Assembly: GCA_041396245.1 (NCBI GenBank) | Contig: JAWKYW010000006.1 | Location: 1-64,000, forward strand | DNA from: Desulfobacillus sp041396245 | GTDB lineage: Bacteria; Pseudomonadota; Gammaproteobacteria; Burkholderiales; Rhodocyclaceae | DNA: 64,000 bases | Reading direction: 5' to 3' | In this document: in pieces, positions 25,721 to 35,222 of the stretch | Layout: every line of letters begins with the position of its first letter | Numbering within the stretch: position 1 is the stretch's first letter | The notes under the pieces: generated by a model | What the model was told of the DNA's origin: nothing | Databases searched by the model: none | What the model saw: the letters and a program-made list of their open reading frames with translations, nothing else | Position numbers and translations under genes: made by a program

Positions 25721-26438
25721 GCCGCGCAGGGCCGGGCGTTCCGAAGCCGTTGGCGGGATCGGGCGCTTCCCCGGACGCGTAGGGGTGTACACCATCGGCG
25801 CAGTCGTCCCCGTTTTCCTCCTCAGGAGCCTTGCAGGCAATCTCCAGCATGTCGAGCACCTGGCCGGCCAGGGCGCGGCAGGCATTGCCGAGCGGCGTCG
25901 GCAGTTTGCCGGGGATGCGTTTTTGCAGCAGCAGCTTGCTGGCCGACAGGGCGTTCACGGGCTGCAGGACCCGCTCTTGATACTGTCCGAGCTGTTCGCG
26001 GAGGGTCTTCCCGGCCGTTTCCTGTTGCCACGGATTGCCTGGCCACTGGGAAGGGATGGCCCAGGCGCGCGGGAAACTTTCGAGATCCTTGATGACGGTG
26101 CGGATGTCCTCGTGCGAATCGCGGAAGGGCAGCAACACCAGGTTGGCCAGGCTGTAGAGCTTGCGGTCCATTTCGCTGCGATTGCCGCCGCCGTCGATGA
26201 CGCCGAGCCAGCCCGGCAGCGTGCGGATCTTGTCCACCACCTTGCCCAGCGCTTCGCGGGTGCGCGCGTCGGCGACCAGATAGCGCCGTCCGTCCGGGTC
26301 GAGCGGTTCGCGATGGGTGTCGGTCAGCACGCAGACGGAACGTTGCCCGAGCAGGCCCATGCCCTGGCACAGCATGTGCGACAGCGTGGTCTTGCCGGTG
26401 CCGCCCTTGTTGCCGATGATGCAGACGATCTCAGCCAT
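25716..26438 (-). CDS. Orphan ParA/MinD-like ATPase
   Basis: The product has 240 residues. The deviant Walker A motif KGGTGKTT at 11-18, with its signature first lysine, and the switch region WLGVIDGGGNR mark a ParA/MinD-type P-loop protein. The middle part (YSLANLVLLPFRDSHEDIRT) is diverged from chromosomal ParA and no parB-like gene is adjacent, so classic partitioning is unlikely; such orphans position cellular cargo. The Asp/Gly/Pro-rich C-terminus is probably disordered. It faces the response regulator convergently. Confidence 0.78.
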   Translation of the reverse strand: MAEIVCIIGNKGGTGKTTLSHMLCQGMGLLGQRSVCVLTDTHREPLDPDGRRYLVADARTREALGKVVDKIRTLPGWLGVIDGGGNRSEMDRKLYSLANLVLLPFRDSHEDIRTVIKDLESFPRAWAIPSQWPGNPWQQETAGKTLREQLGQYQERVLQPVNALSASKLLLQKRIPGKLPTPLGNACRALAGQVLDMLEIACKAPEEENGDDCADGVHPYASGEAPDPANGFGTPGPARH

Positions 26439-26535
26439 GGCCGATCCTTGTTGACTGGCGCATTATTTCCCTGCGAGGGCCATTCCGATAGGGCGAATTG
26501 AGGCCTGAATTGCCGGCTTTTCCGGGGTTGCGTCC

Positions 26536-27270
26536 TTACATGCGGTAGCAGTAAAGGCGCGTGCCGCGCCGGTCAGGTACTTCGGCCACCTGTTCCGGGG
26601 CGAGGTCCGGCAGCGGGAAGCTGTTGCTGACCAGCAACGCGCCGGAGGGCATTTCGGCACGGGCCTTGTCCCGCAGGCGGGGCATGGCACGGGGCGACAG
26701 GAAGACATACACGACATCCTGTCCGCCCAGCGGTTGGCGCCACAGATCGCCGTGCCGGATGACGAGGTTGGCCAGCCCGCGGGCATTCAGCCGGGCGACG
26801 AGATACGGCAGGGGCGCATGCTCGATGCCGGTGAAATGCGCGTCCGGCCGCACCCGGGCCAGTCGGCGCAGCAGGCCGCCGGTGCCGGCGCCGAGATCGA
26901 TTACCCTCAAGCCGGCTGCCTGCGGCAGCAGATCGAGCACGGCCTCCGCCGTGGCGCGGTTGCTGAGGAATAGCGGCACCTCGCCGCGGAAGGTGGTCCA
27001 GAAAACAAAAGTCAGTCCCGCCAGCACGGCGAGGTAGAGGCCCGGCGGCAGGTCCAGTCGCAACGCCAGGATGAGGGCCGGCGAAAACAACAGGTGGATG
27101 ACGATCCACCAGCGTTCCGACCTGAGCGCTGCGCCGAAGCCCGCGGCGAGCACGCCCTGCAGGACGGCCAGGGGCAGGCTGGCCGCCAGGGCCTGGCCGA
27201 GCGCAACCCAGCCGCCCACGGCCAGAACCCAGGCCAGCAGTTGCGCGGCAAGTGCCTTGAGTGCCGCCAA
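26536..27270 (-). CDS. Membrane-anchored class I SAM-dependent methyltransferase
   Basis: The product has 244 residues. The N-terminal 95 residues are hydrophobic, with about three or four membrane helices, followed by a small Rossmann methyltransferase domain with motif I VIDLGAGTGGLLRRLAR at about 121-137, acidic motif II GIEHAPLPY and VIRHGDLWR. It lies 9 bases downstream of the oxidoreductase gene on the same strand, so it is probably the last gene of that operon. The substrate is unknown. Similar proteins are annotated only as class I methyltransferases. Confidence 0.7.
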   Translation of the reverse strand: MAALKALAAQLLAWVLAVGGWVALGQALAASLPLAVLQGVLAAGFGAALRSERWWIVIHLLFSPALILALRLDLPPGLYLAVLAGLTFVFWTTFRGEVPLFLSNRATAEAVLDLLPQAAGLRVIDLGAGTGGLLRRLARVRPDAHFTGIEHAPLPYLVARLNARGLANLVIRHGDLWRQPLGGQDVVYVFLSPRAMPRLRDKARAEMPSGALLVSNSFPLPDLAPEQVAEVPDRRGTRLYCYRM

Positions 27271-27279
27271 GCCCGCCCC

Positions 27280-30200
27280 TCAGGCTGCCCGGGCGGCGGG
27301 GGCCGCTGCCCCTTTCAGCCCGGTCAGCAGCTCTTCGCGTTTTTTTCGTGCAGCCTCCACCGAGCGCAGTTTGACGTGGCCGAAGCCGCGGATCTGCTCG
27401 GGCAGGCTGGCCAGTGCGATGGCGGTGTCGAGATTCGATCCGCCCAGCCCGGCCAGCATCGCAGCGATGTCCCGCTCGTACTCGGCGATCAGTTCGCGTT
27501 CCAGACGACGCTCCGCCGTCTTGCCGAAGACGTCGAAAGGGCCGCCGCGCAGGAACTTCAGCCGCGCCAGCCAGCGCAAGGCGGTCAGCATCCATGGCCC
27601 GTAGGCGCGCTTCCGCGGCTGTCCCGTGGCCGGGTCGGTCTTCGCCAGCAGCGGCGGCGCGAGGTGGAAGTGGAGCGCGAAATCGCCCTCGAAGGCGGCG
27701 CCGATCCGGGCGTGGAAGGCCGGGTCGGCATGCAGCCGCGCCACCTCGTACTCGTCCTTCACCGCCAGCAGCTTGAAGTAGTTCTTCGCCACCGCTTCGG
27801 CGAACCGCGTCGAGCCGAGCGACGCTTCCGCCGCGCGCGCCTTGTCGACCAGCACCCGGTAGCGGCCGGCATAGGCGGCGTCCTGGTAATCGGTCAGATA
27901 GGCGGCGCGGCGGGCGACGAGGTCAGCCAATGTCGGCGCGCGCGGCAACTCCCTTGCCGCCGTCGGCCGGGCGAAGCATTCCACCGCGGCGTGGTCGTGG
28001 GCGGCGCGCCGGCCCCAGAGGAAGGCCTTGAGGTTGGCTTCCACTGCGACGCCATTCAGTTCGATGGCCCGGAGCATCGACGCCAGGGACACCGGCACCA
28101 GCCCGCGCTGCCAGGCGTGGCCCAGCAGGATCAGGTTGCCGAAGAGGGCGTCGCCCATCAATGCGGTGGCCAGGCCGTTGGCGTCGATGAAGTCGGTTCC
28201 ACCCTCGCCGGTCGCCTCGCGGAGGGTCCGCTGCATTGTTTCCAGCGGAAACTGCCAATCCGGGTTGTGGATGAACTCGGCGGTCGGCGTCGCCGTGAAA
28301 TTGACGACGGCACGCGTGAAGCCGGCCTTCATCTTGGCCAGCGCCTCGGGATTGGCGGAAACGACGATGTCGCCGCCGATGATCGTGTTCGCCTCGCCGG
28401 CCGCGATGCGCACGGCGTGGATGTCCTCCGGCCGCTCGGCGATGCGCACATGGGAGAAGACGGCACCGAATTTCTGCGCCAGGCCCGTCATGTCCAGGGC
28501 CGTGACGCCCTTGCCGTCGAGATGCGCCGCCATGCCGATCAGCGCCCCCAGTGTGATGACGCCGGTGCCGCCGACGCCGGTGATGAGAATGCCCCACGGC
28601 TCCCGGATCTCGGCAATCCGCGGCTCGGCCAGGGTGGCAAAGCCGCTCTCGTCGATCTCGATCGCCTTTCCCTTCCGCAGCCGGCCGCCCTCGACGGTGA
28701 CGAAACTGGGGCAGAAGCCCTTCAGGCAGGTGAAGTCCTTGTTGCAGGCGGACTGGTCGATGGCGCGCTTTCTGCCGAACTCGGTGTCCAGGGGAATCAC
28801 CGACAGGCAATTGGACTGCTCGGAGCAGTCGCCGCAGCCCTCGCACACCATTTCGTTGATGAAGACGCGCCGCGCCGGATCGGGGAACTTGCCGCGCTTC
28901 CGGCGCCGGCGCTTTTCCGCCGCGCAGGTCTGATCGTAGACGAGCGCCGACACGCCGGGAAACTCGCGCAGTTCGCGCTGGATCAGGTCGAGTTCGTCAC
29001 GGTGACGCAGCGGCACCCCCGGCGGCAGGTCCGCCGCCGAGTAGGCGCGCTCGGTGCCGTCGGTGACGACGACGATCTTCTTCACGCCCTCGGCAACGAG
29101 CTGGTGCGCTACCTGCGGCACACTCAGGCTGCCGTCCACCGGCTGGCCGCCGGTCATGGCGACGGCGTCGTTGTAGAGGATCTTGTAGGTTATTCCTTTA
29201 GGAGCCGCGCTGGCCTGCGAGCGAAGCGAGCCGCCGTCGCCCCCTCCCTCGGGGAGGGGGGCGGGGGGAGGGTTGTTGAATGCCGCTACGGCTGCTCGCA
29301 CAGCGAGCAGCCCGGAGTGGAAATAGGTGCCGTCGCCGAGGTTGGCGAAGACATGGCGCGTTTCCGTGAACGGCGCCTGGCCGACCCAGGCGGCGCCTTC
29401 GCCCCCCATGTGCGAGAAGGTGGCGGTGGAGCGGTTCATCCAGGTTGCCATGAAATGGCAGCCGATGCCGGCCAGTGCTCGGCTGCCTTCGGGCACGCGG
29501 GTGGAGGTGTTGTGCGGACAGCCGGAGCAGAAGTGCGGGATGCGCTGAATCGGGATCACCGATTTTTCCAGCGCCCGCTCCTTCGCCTCGAGGAAGGCCA
29601 GGCGCGCCTGGATGCGGTCGGAGGTAACGTAGCGGCCGATGCGCGCGGCGATGACGCGGGCGATCATCGCCGGGGTGAGTTCGCCGCAGGCCGGCAGCAG
29701 CCAATCGCCGTGCGGCTGCGCCCACTCGCCCTTCTCGTCGAATTTGCCGATGACGCGCGGCCGCACGTCCCGGTCGTGGCCCGGCCAGTTATAGAGTTCT
29801 TCCTTCAGCTGGTATTCGAGCAGCTGGCGCTTCTCCTCGACGACCAGGATCTCCTCCAGCCCCTCGGCGAAATGGCGCACGCCTTCCGATTCCAGCGGCC
29901 AGACCATGCCTACCTTGTAGAGGCGGATGCCGATCTCGGCGGCGAGTGCGTCGTCGATGCCAAGGTCGTCGAAGGCCTGGCGTACGTCGAGATAGGACTT
30001 GCCGCAGGTGATGATGCCCAGCCGTGGATTGGGGCTGTCGATGACGATCCGGTTGAGCCTGTTGAGGCGTGCATAGGCCAGAGCGGCGTAGAGCTTGTGG
30101 TGGAGCAGCCGCTCCTCCTGCACCAGGCGGTCGTCCGGCCAGCGAATGTTGAGGCCGCCGGGCGGCAGCGGGTAGTCCGGCAGCACGATCTCGACGCGCT

Positions 30201-30873
30201 GCGGGTCAACATGGACCGAGGCGGAGGACTCGATGGTGTCGGCCACCGCCTTGAAGGCGACCCAGCAGCCCGAGTAGCGCGACATGGCCCAGCCGTGCAG
30301 GCCGAGGTCGAGGTAGTCCTGCACGCCCGAGGGCGCCAGCACCGGCATCATCACTGCCTTGAAAAGGTGCTCGGTCTGGTGCGCCACGGTGGAGGAGCGT
30401 GCGGCGTGGTCGTCGCCGGCCACCGCCAGCACGCCGCCGAATGTCGAGGTGCCGGCGGCGTTGGCGTGACGGAATACGTCGCCGCAGCGGTCGACGCCCG
30501 GGCCCTTGCCGTACCACATCGAGAACACCCCGTCGTATTTCGCGCCGGGGAAAAGGTTGACTTGTTGTGTGCCCCAAATGGCCGTTGCGGCGAGGTCCTC
30601 GTTGACGCCCGGCTGGAATCGGATGTGATGCGCATCGAGGTGTTTCTTCGCACGCCACAGCGTCTGGTCGAGCCCGCCGAGCGGCGAGCCGCGGTAACCG
30701 GAGACGAAGCCGGCGGTGTTGAGGCCGGCGGCGAGGTCGCGGCTGCGCTGCATCATCGGCAGACGGGCGAGGGCCTGGGTGCCGGTGAGATAGACGCGGC
30801 CGGTTTCGAGGGTGTATTTGGTGTCGAGATCAACTGCCGGCGCTGTGCGAACCGGGTCGGCGGTATTCGCCAT
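27280..30873 (-). CDS. Fused indolepyruvate:ferredoxin oxidoreductase
   Basis: The product has 1197 residues; ATG at 30873 with AAGGAG 8 bases ahead. It oxidatively decarboxylates aryl-2-oxoacids (indolepyruvate, phenylpyruvate) to aryl-acetyl-CoA, reducing ferredoxin. The N-terminal part has GYRGSPLGGLDQ; the TPP region starts GDGTYFHSGLLA and ends LYNDAVAMTGGQ; the CEGCGDCSEQSNC and TCLKGFC clusters carry iron-sulfur ligands; the C-terminal gamma part has GVGGTGVITLGALIGMAAH. The IorA and IorB activities are on one chain, as in aerobic proteobacteria. A 28-codon insertion lies inside the TPP motif (see 29197-29280). Confidence 0.9.
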   Translation of the reverse strand: MANTADPVRTAPAVDLDTKYTLETGRVYLTGTQALARLPMMQRSRDLAAGLNTAGFVSGYRGSPLGGLDQTLWRAKKHLDAHHIRFQPGVNEDLAATAIWGTQQVNLFPGAKYDGVFSMWYGKGPGVDRCGDVFRHANAAGTSTFGGVLAVAGDDHAARSSTVAHQTEHLFKAVMMPVLAPSGVQDYLDLGLHGWAMSRYSGCWVAFKAVADTIESSASVHVDPQRVEIVLPDYPLPPGGLNIRWPDDRLVQEERLLHHKLYAALAYARLNRLNRIVIDSPNPRLGIITCGKSYLDVRQAFDDLGIDDALAAEIGIRLYKVGMVWPLESEGVRHFAEGLEEILVVEEKRQLLEYQLKEELYNWPGHDRDVRPRVIGKFDEKGEWAQPHGDWLLPACGELTPAMIARVIAARIGRYVTSDRIQARLAFLEAKERALEKSVIPIQRIPHFCSGCPHNTSTRVPEGSRALAGIGCHFMATWMNRSTATFSHMGGEGAAWVGQAPFTETRHVFANLGDGTYFHSGLLAVRAAVAAFNNPPPAPLPEGGGDGGSLRSQASAAPKGITYKILYNDAVAMTGGQPVDGSLSVPQVAHQLVAEGVKKIVVVTDGTERAYSAADLPPGVPLRHRDELDLIQRELREFPGVSALVYDQTCAAEKRRRRKRGKFPDPARRVFINEMVCEGCGDCSEQSNCLSVIPLDTEFGRKRAIDQSACNKDFTCLKGFCPSFVTVEGGRLRKGKAIEIDESGFATLAEPRIAEIREPWGILITGVGGTGVITLGALIGMAAHLDGKGVTALDMTGLAQKFGAVFSHVRIAERPEDIHAVRIAAGEANTIIGGDIVVSANPEALAKMKAGFTRAVVNFTATPTAEFIHNPDWQFPLETMQRTLREATGEGGTDFIDANGLATALMGDALFGNLILLGHAWQRGLVPVSLASMLRAIELNGVAVEANLKAFLWGRRAAHDHAAVECFARPTAARELPRAPTLADLVARRAAYLTDYQDAAYAGRYRVLVDKARAAEASLGSTRFAEAVAKNYFKLLAVKDEYEVARLHADPAFHARIGAAFEGDFALHFHLAPPLLAKTDPATGQPRKRAYGPWMLTALRWLARLKFLRGGPFDVFGKTAERRLERELIAEYERDIAAMLAGLGGSNLDTAIALASLPEQIRGFGHVKLRSVEAARKKREELLTGLKGAAAPAARAA
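29197..29280 (-). repeat. 84-bp palindromic element inserted in frame in the oxidoreductase
   Basis: On the plus strand CCCCCTCCC (29240-29248) pairs with GGGAGGGGG (29252-29260) over a 3-base loop, next to G-rich and GCGAAGCGAGC flanks typical of intergenic palindromic repeats. Read through on the minus strand it codes 28 residues rich in Pro and Gly (NNPPPAPLPEGGG then SLRSQASAAPK) between AVRAAVAA and ITYKILYND, where relatives have about three residues. Confidence 0.7.
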
Positions 30874-30908
30874 GGGAGTCTCCTTACGCAAAAATCGTGT
30901 TTCGGCGT

Positions 30909-30958
30909 GGGGTCTCGGGTATGACCCCGTTCGGCAGGACGCCTCGTGGGCGTCTGCC
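30909..30958. other. Two hairpins between the FAD oxidase and oxidoreductase genes
   Basis: GGGGTC (30909-30914) pairs with GACCCC (30923-30928). GGCAGGACGCC (30933-30943) pairs with GGCGTCTGCC (30949-30958) with one bulged G. Both lie in the 113-bp gap between two minus-strand genes. Neither is followed directly by a T-run on the minus strand, so they may be mRNA-processing or pausing structures rather than a terminator. Confidence 0.35.
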
Positions 30959-30986
30959 GCGGACGAATTTTACATGCCGGACGGCG

Positions 30987-32384
30987 TCAGGGGAGGATCT
31001 TGCCGGGGTTGAGCAGGTTATCCGGGTCGAGCGCGCGCTTGATCGCGCGCATGACGTCGACTGCCCCCTCGCCGTGTTCCGCCACAAGGAATTTCCGCTT
31101 GCCGATGCCGACGCCGTGCTCGCCGGTGCAGGTGCCTTCCATGGCCAGCGCGCGCTCGACGACGGCACGGTTGATCCTTTCGGCCACGTCCACCTCATGC
31201 GGGTTGGCCGGATCGATGAGCACCACCAGATGGAAGTTTCCGTCACCGACATGGCCAAACAGCGGGATGGGGATCGGACTGCGGGCGATATCCTCGTTGG
31301 TGGCGTGGATGCATTCGGCCAGCCGGGAAATGGGCACACAGACATCAGTGGGGAAAGCACGCGATCCGGGCTTCAGCTGCAGGCAGGCGAAATAGGCGTC
31401 ATGGCGGGCCTGCCAGAGGCGGCTGCGGTCCTCGGGCCGGGTGGCCCACTCGAAGTTCATGCCGCCGTGGCCGGCGGCAAGCTCCTGCACCAGCGTCGCC
31501 TGCTCTTCGACGCCGGAGAGGGAACCGTGAAACTCGAAGAACAACGTCGGCGCCTCCTTCAGAGTGGTCTTGCTGTAGCGGTTCACGGCGGAGATCGTGA
31601 GTGCGTCGAGCAACTCGATACGCGCCACCGGCACACCAAGCTGGATGGTCTGGATAACGGTGTCGACGGCCGCGTCCACGCTCGGGAAGGCGCAGACCGC
31701 ACTGGAAATCGCCTCCGGCACAGGATAAAGCTTGACGGTCAGTTCGGTGATGATGCCGAGCGTGCCTTCCGAGCCGATGAACAGGCGCGTCAGGTCGTAG
31801 CCGGCCGAGGATTTCTTCGCCCGCCCCCCGGTGCGGATGATGCGGCCGTCGGCCAGCACCACCGTCATGCCGAGCACATTCTCGCGCATGGTGCCGTAGC
31901 GTACGGCATTGGTGCCGGAGGCACGCGTTGCGGCCATGCCGCCGAGCGAGGCGTCGGCACCCGGGTCGATGGGAAAGAACAGACCGGTGTCATGCAGTTC
32001 GGCGTTCAGCTGCTTGCGGGTAACGCCGGGCTGAACCGTGGCGTCGAGGTCTTCGGCATGCACGGCGACGACCCGGTTCATGCGCGTCACGTCAATGCAG
32101 ACGCCGCCGCGAGTGGCGAGCAAATGGCCCTCGACCGAGCTGCCGGCGCCATAAGGAATGATCGGAACCCGGTGCTGGCGGCACAGGCGGACCGTGTCGG
32201 CCACTTCCTCGGTGTTTTCGACGAAAACCACGGCATCCGGGGCCGCTGCCGGATGCACCGATTCGTCCCGGCCGTGCTGATCGCGCACCGCCCGGCTGGT
32301 GCTGAAGCGTTCGTCGAACCGCTGCGACAAGGCTTCTGCCAGCACTGCCGGCAGGGGCGGATGGGCAGGGTAAGGATGGTTCAC
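30987..32384 (-). CDS. GlcD/D-lactate dehydrogenase-type FAD-binding oxidoreductase
   Basis: The product has 465 residues from a GTG at 32384 with GAGGA 7 bases ahead; no ATG fits. The FAD-binding PCMH domain shows VPIIPYGAGSSVEGH, then DPGADASLGGMAATRASGTN, GYDLTRLFIGSEGTLGIITE, and the C-terminal catalytic region has PLFGHVGDGNFH and GTCTGEHGVGIGKR, the hallmark of the GlcD/LdhD family. It oxidises a D-2-hydroxy acid to the 2-oxo acid, passing electrons to quinone or cytochrome c. The product could feed the 2-oxoacid oxidoreductase next door (inference). Confidence 0.88.
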   Translation of the reverse strand: MNHPYPAHPPLPAVLAEALSQRFDERFSTSRAVRDQHGRDESVHPAAAPDAVVFVENTEEVADTVRLCRQHRVPIIPYGAGSSVEGHLLATRGGVCIDVTRMNRVVAVHAEDLDATVQPGVTRKQLNAELHDTGLFFPIDPGADASLGGMAATRASGTNAVRYGTMRENVLGMTVVLADGRIIRTGGRAKKSSAGYDLTRLFIGSEGTLGIITELTVKLYPVPEAISSAVCAFPSVDAAVDTVIQTIQLGVPVARIELLDALTISAVNRYSKTTLKEAPTLFFEFHGSLSGVEEQATLVQELAAGHGGMNFEWATRPEDRSRLWQARHDAYFACLQLKPGSRAFPTDVCVPISRLAECIHATNEDIARSPIPIPLFGHVGDGNFHLVVLIDPANPHEVDVAERINRAVVERALAMEGTCTGEHGVGIGKRKFLVAEHGEGAVDVMRAIKRALDPDNLLNPGKILP

Positions 32385-32400
32385 GAATGAGTCCTCACTC

Positions 32401-32997
32401 TCACGCAATACCGCAAGCTTCCTGGAATTCCAGTCTCGGGCTGCGCGGAAAAAGGCCGGCCGGATCGCCGTAGCCAAAGTTGCAGATGAAGTTCGACTTG
32501 ACCCGGCCACCCGGGAAAAACTCGCGGTCGACCAAGGCGTTGTCGAAGCCGGACATGGGGCCGCAGTCCAGGCCCAGGGATCTGGCAGCGAGCATGAAAT
32601 AGGCTGCCTGCAGGCTGCCATTGCGGAAGGCCGTGGTCTCGGCCACGACTTCCTTGCCGGAACCGGCGAACCAGGCGCGGGCATCGGTATGCGGGAACAA
32701 TCTGGGCAGCAGGTCATAGAATTGGCTGTCATTGCCGAAAATGGCGGTGACGGGGGCCGCCATGGTCTTGGCCCGATTGCCTTCCATCAGAGCCGGTTGC
32801 AATCGGGTCTTGGCGTCGGGGGATTTGACGAAAACGATGCGCATCGGGCTGCAGTTTGCCGAGGTCGGCCCCATCCGTGCGAGATCCCAGGCCCGCTTCA
32901 GCAGGTCATCGCCGACCGGCTTGTCCAGCCAGGCATTGTGGGTGCGGGCTTCCAGAAACAGGCTGTCGAGGGCTGCGGCGTTGAGTGGTTCGGCCAT
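32401..32997 (-). CDS. Nitroreductase-family protein, RutE-like (malonic semialdehyde reductase type)
   Basis: The product has 198 residues. The ATG at 32997 is chosen because MAEPLNAAALDSLFLEARTH aligns with the RutE N-terminus; the frame continues to 33051 without a better start, and the Shine-Dalgarno is weak. FMN-binding features are ARTHNAW, MGPTSANCSPMRIVFV and LAARSLGLDCGPMSGFDNA. RutE reduces 3-oxopropanoate to 3-hydroxypropanoate in pyrimidine use, but no other rut gene is present, so the substrate may differ. It lies 16 bases upstream of the FAD oxidase and is probably the first gene of that operon. Confidence 0.85.
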   Translation of the reverse strand: MAEPLNAAALDSLFLEARTHNAWLDKPVGDDLLKRAWDLARMGPTSANCSPMRIVFVKSPDAKTRLQPALMEGNRAKTMAAPVTAIFGNDSQFYDLLPRLFPHTDARAWFAGSGKEVVAETTAFRNGSLQAAYFMLAARSLGLDCGPMSGFDNALVDREFFPGGRVKSNFICNFGYGDPAGLFPRSPRLEFQEACGIA

Positions 32998-33123
32998 TGT
33001 TTGATCTCGATTCCGAAGGGAGAGGACGATTCTACGCTCTCGCCGGATCAAGACCTATAAACCGCGAGTTCCGAGGAACTTATGGACGTTTAAGCGATTT
33101 TCTTGCCTGGATGCCCCAGCTGT

Positions 33124-33152
33124 TTGACTTTTCTCGCGAAAACACGCAAAAT
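33124..33152 (+). promoter_or_regulatory. Candidate sigma-70 promoter for the tRNA-tuf unit
   Basis: TTGACT (33124-33129), a 17-base spacer, then CAAAAT (33147-33152). Transcription would start about 7 bases before the tRNA-Tyr 5' end. The nearby TTTCTCGCGAAAAC also has dyad symmetry. Confidence 0.55.
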
Positions 33153-33165
33153 CCGCTGTTTCGCT

Positions 33166-33250
<85 letters not shown>

Positions 33251-33308
33251 GCAGGACATTAAGGGTAAGGGTGGCCGGCATGGCAGGCCGGTTCCCCCGG
33301 GGCGGCGG

Positions 33309-33382
<74 letters not shown>

Positions 33383-33393
33383 GATGCAGCTTG

Positions 33394-33468
33394 GCCCATG
33401 TAGCTCAGTGGCAGAGCACTCCCTTGGTAAGGGAGAGGTCGCGTGTTCAATCCACGCCATGGGCACCA
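33394..33468 (+). tRNA. tRNA-Thr (anticodon GGT)
   Basis: The gene is 75 bases with encoded CCA. Acceptor GCCCATG pairs with CATGGGC. The loop TTGGTAA places GGT at 33426-33428. The T-arm reads GCGTGTTCAATCCACGC. It lies 11 bases after tRNA-Gly and 61 bases before tuf. Confidence 0.97.
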
Positions 33469-33487
33469 TCAGCGTAGCAGTTTTATG

Positions 33488-33511
33488 TTTGACGACTTGG
33501 TTTGACGACTT
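33488..33511 (+). repeat. 11-bp direct repeat in the tuf copy 1 leader
   Basis: TTTGACGACTT occurs at 33488-33498 and 33501-33511 with a 13-base period, just before the tuf Shine-Dalgarno AGGATAG. It resembles two -35 boxes but no matching -10 is visible at 16-18 bases. The second tuf copy has no such leader. Confidence 0.5.
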
Positions 33512-33529
33512 TTTAGGATAGATACCGAC

Positions 33530-34720
<1,191 letters not shown>

Positions 34721-34771
34721 TTATTGCGTGAACGAGGGGTGCCCTGACGGGCGCCTCGCAGTCTCTGCCGC

Positions 34772-34847
34772 AGGGGCATAGCTCAATTGGCAGAGCGTCG
34801 GTCTCCAAAACCGAAGGTTGGGGGTTCGAGACCCTCTGCCCCTGCCA
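34772..34847 (+). tRNA. tRNA-Trp (anticodon CCA)
   Basis: The gene is 76 bases with encoded CCA. Acceptor AGGGGCA pairs with TGCCCCT. The loop CTCCAAA places CCA at 34805-34807. The T-arm is GGGGGTTCGAGACCCTC. It lies between tuf and secE as in many betaproteobacteria, 21 bases before secE. A hairpin GGTGCCC/GGGCGCC lies in the gap after tuf and may guide processing. Confidence 0.97.
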
Positions 34848-34868
34848 ACAGAACTCAAGGCGAAAGTA

Positions 34869-35222
34869 ATGGCCGACAAAATAAAGTTCACGCTAGCGCT
34901 GCTACTGGTGGCCGCGGGCGTTGCGGGTTTCTACTTTCTGGGAGAGGCAGCGCTGATTCTGCGCGTGCTGTCAGTTCTGGCGGGTATCGCCGCGGGCGTG
35001 GCGGTGGCCTGGTTCACCGAGCCGGGGCAACGTTTTTTCGGCTTCAGCCAGGAAGCCTGGACGGAAACCAAGAAGGTGGTCTGGCCTTCCCGCAAGGAAA
35101 CCATGCAGACCACGGGGATCGTTTTCGCCTTCGTTGTCATCATGGCGATATTCCTGTGGCTGACCGACAAGAGCCTGGAGTGGGTTTTCTACGACCTGAT
35201 TCTCGGATGGAAACAATCATGA
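34869..35222 (+). CDS. secE: Preprotein translocase subunit SecE
   Basis: The product has 117 residues, with two N-terminal membrane helices, an amphipathic segment with the SecE motif ETKKVVWPSRKET, and a third helix (IVFAFVVIMAIFLWL). SecE clamps the SecY channel. The three-helix form is the proteobacterial type. The ATG at 34869 is preferred to an in-frame TTG inside tRNA-Trp. It overlaps nusG by 4 bases (ATGA). Confidence 0.97.
   Translation: MADKIKFTLALLLVAAGVAGFYFLGEAALILRVLSVLAGIAAGVAVAWFTEPGQRFFGFSQEAWTETKKVVWPSRKETMQTTGIVFAFVVIMAIFLWLTDKSLEWVFYDLILGWKQS

Noticed and set aside
27094..30924. A plus-strand open frame of 1276 codons
   Set aside because: It is antisense to the indolepyruvate oxidoreductase; high GC keeps the opposite frame open and its translation is a low-complexity His/Arg/Gly mixture with no family character.
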